Of a stretch of DNA of 64,000 nucleotides, positions 63,766 to 64,000 are shown piece by piece (position 1 is the first letter of the stretch; each line of letters opens with the position of its first letter). A program made the position numbers and the translations under genes. This stretch comes from Microvelia longipes (taxonomy: Eukaryota > Arthropoda > Insecta > Hemiptera > Veliidae): NCBI GenBank assembly GCA_018340805.1, contig JACMZG010001913.1, positions 10,485,590 through 10,549,589 on the forward strand, given 5' to 3'. The notes under the pieces are model-generated. The model did no database searches. It was not told the origin of the DNA and saw nothing but the letters and a program-made list of their open reading frames with translations.

Positions 63766-64000
63766 GAAAGTTTTATTTTCATTATATGTTTTGAAAGTTT
63801 CAGTTTGTGCGTATTGTTTGTTGAGGTAATTGTTTTTGTCATTTGTTCCTATTTTATCATTGATCTCACCTTAATTTATCGCTTAATTGTATCTTTCCTT
63901 TTGTTTCTCTTGAGTTCCTTCTACATCATTCTTAACTTGTTACTCTTTATCTAACATTTTCTAACCGTTAACTTAAATGTTATCTAAAACCCTTTATTTC
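63766..64000. other. No gene seen
   Basis: T-rich; a 71-codon frame at 63739 is hydrophobic by composition. Confidence 0.5.

Overview
The window is AT-rich, intron-like or intergenic DNA from an animal nuclear genome. An arthropod, probably an insect, is the best guess. The grounds are spliceosomal splice sites, tRNA- and 5S-derived SINE-like repeats, hAT- and Tc1/mariner-type miniature elements, a decayed LINE ORF2 C-terminus of the LLTGHC...CRLC type, and long (TA)n tracts. No prokaryotic gene layout, rRNA operon, intact tRNA gene or CRISPR array is visible. The species cannot be named from the sequence.

Only one host protein-coding segment is convincing: a GC-rich 69-codon internal exon at 10405-10611, flanked by a textbook acceptor and donor. 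It encodes Gly/Ser/Ala-rich then Pro/Asn/Tyr-rich sequence, typical of the disordered N-terminal part of a large regulatory protein. No other exon of that gene is visible, so most of the window may be intron. A GAGATATATACTAGAGGG-ended MITE lies only 40 bp upstream of its splice acceptor. Other coding traces are a LINE ORF2 C-terminus (9046-9315) and two related first exons of an unidentified mobile or duplicated gene (32714-32832 and 39810-39949).

The rest is layered mobile DNA. Family A, about 1 kb, has some twenty full or partial copies in both orientations. It starts with an ACTTTTCC...GGAAAAGT hairpin, carries a TGACGTCA plus TGACTCAGC block, and contains an internal segment resembling the 5S rRNA gene control region (box A, intermediate element, box C). 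It ends with GCGAAGC mini-hairpins and a GGTACCCCGTACC-oligo(T) terminus. Family B (about 570-635 bp, four copies) and family L (three copies) end in, or consist of, large hairpins whose tips also carry GCGAAGC/GCTTCGC or similar loops. Families C and D, several single MITEs, tRNA-like SINEs, fold-back elements and about fourteen minisatellite arrays fill much of the remainder.

Layout: 1-2.9 kb, MITE D1 and a hAT MITE; 2.9-6 kb, small arrays and an A fragment; 7.2-9.4 kb, a three-layer nest in A, a 22-bp minisatellite and the LINE remnant; 10-10.7 kb, MITE C1 and the exon; 11-17.6 kb, SINE, (TA)n, a fold-back and two C copies; 18-22.5 kb, tandem B copies, a hAT MITE and A; 23-26 kb, arrays; 26-31.8 kb, C, A with nested B, a 109-bp array and A; 32-40 kb, the two related exons with L hairpins and several arrays; 41-47 kb, SINEs, a 5S-derived sequence, (TA)n, B and a fold-back; 47-53 kb, A fragments, (TA)n tracts and a long palindrome; 54-55.1 kb, a 34-bp satellite; 56-64 kb, A copies, L2 and D2. 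Much of the repeat content is mutually derived: satellites grow out of parts of family A, and families A, B and L share the same type of hairpin tip.
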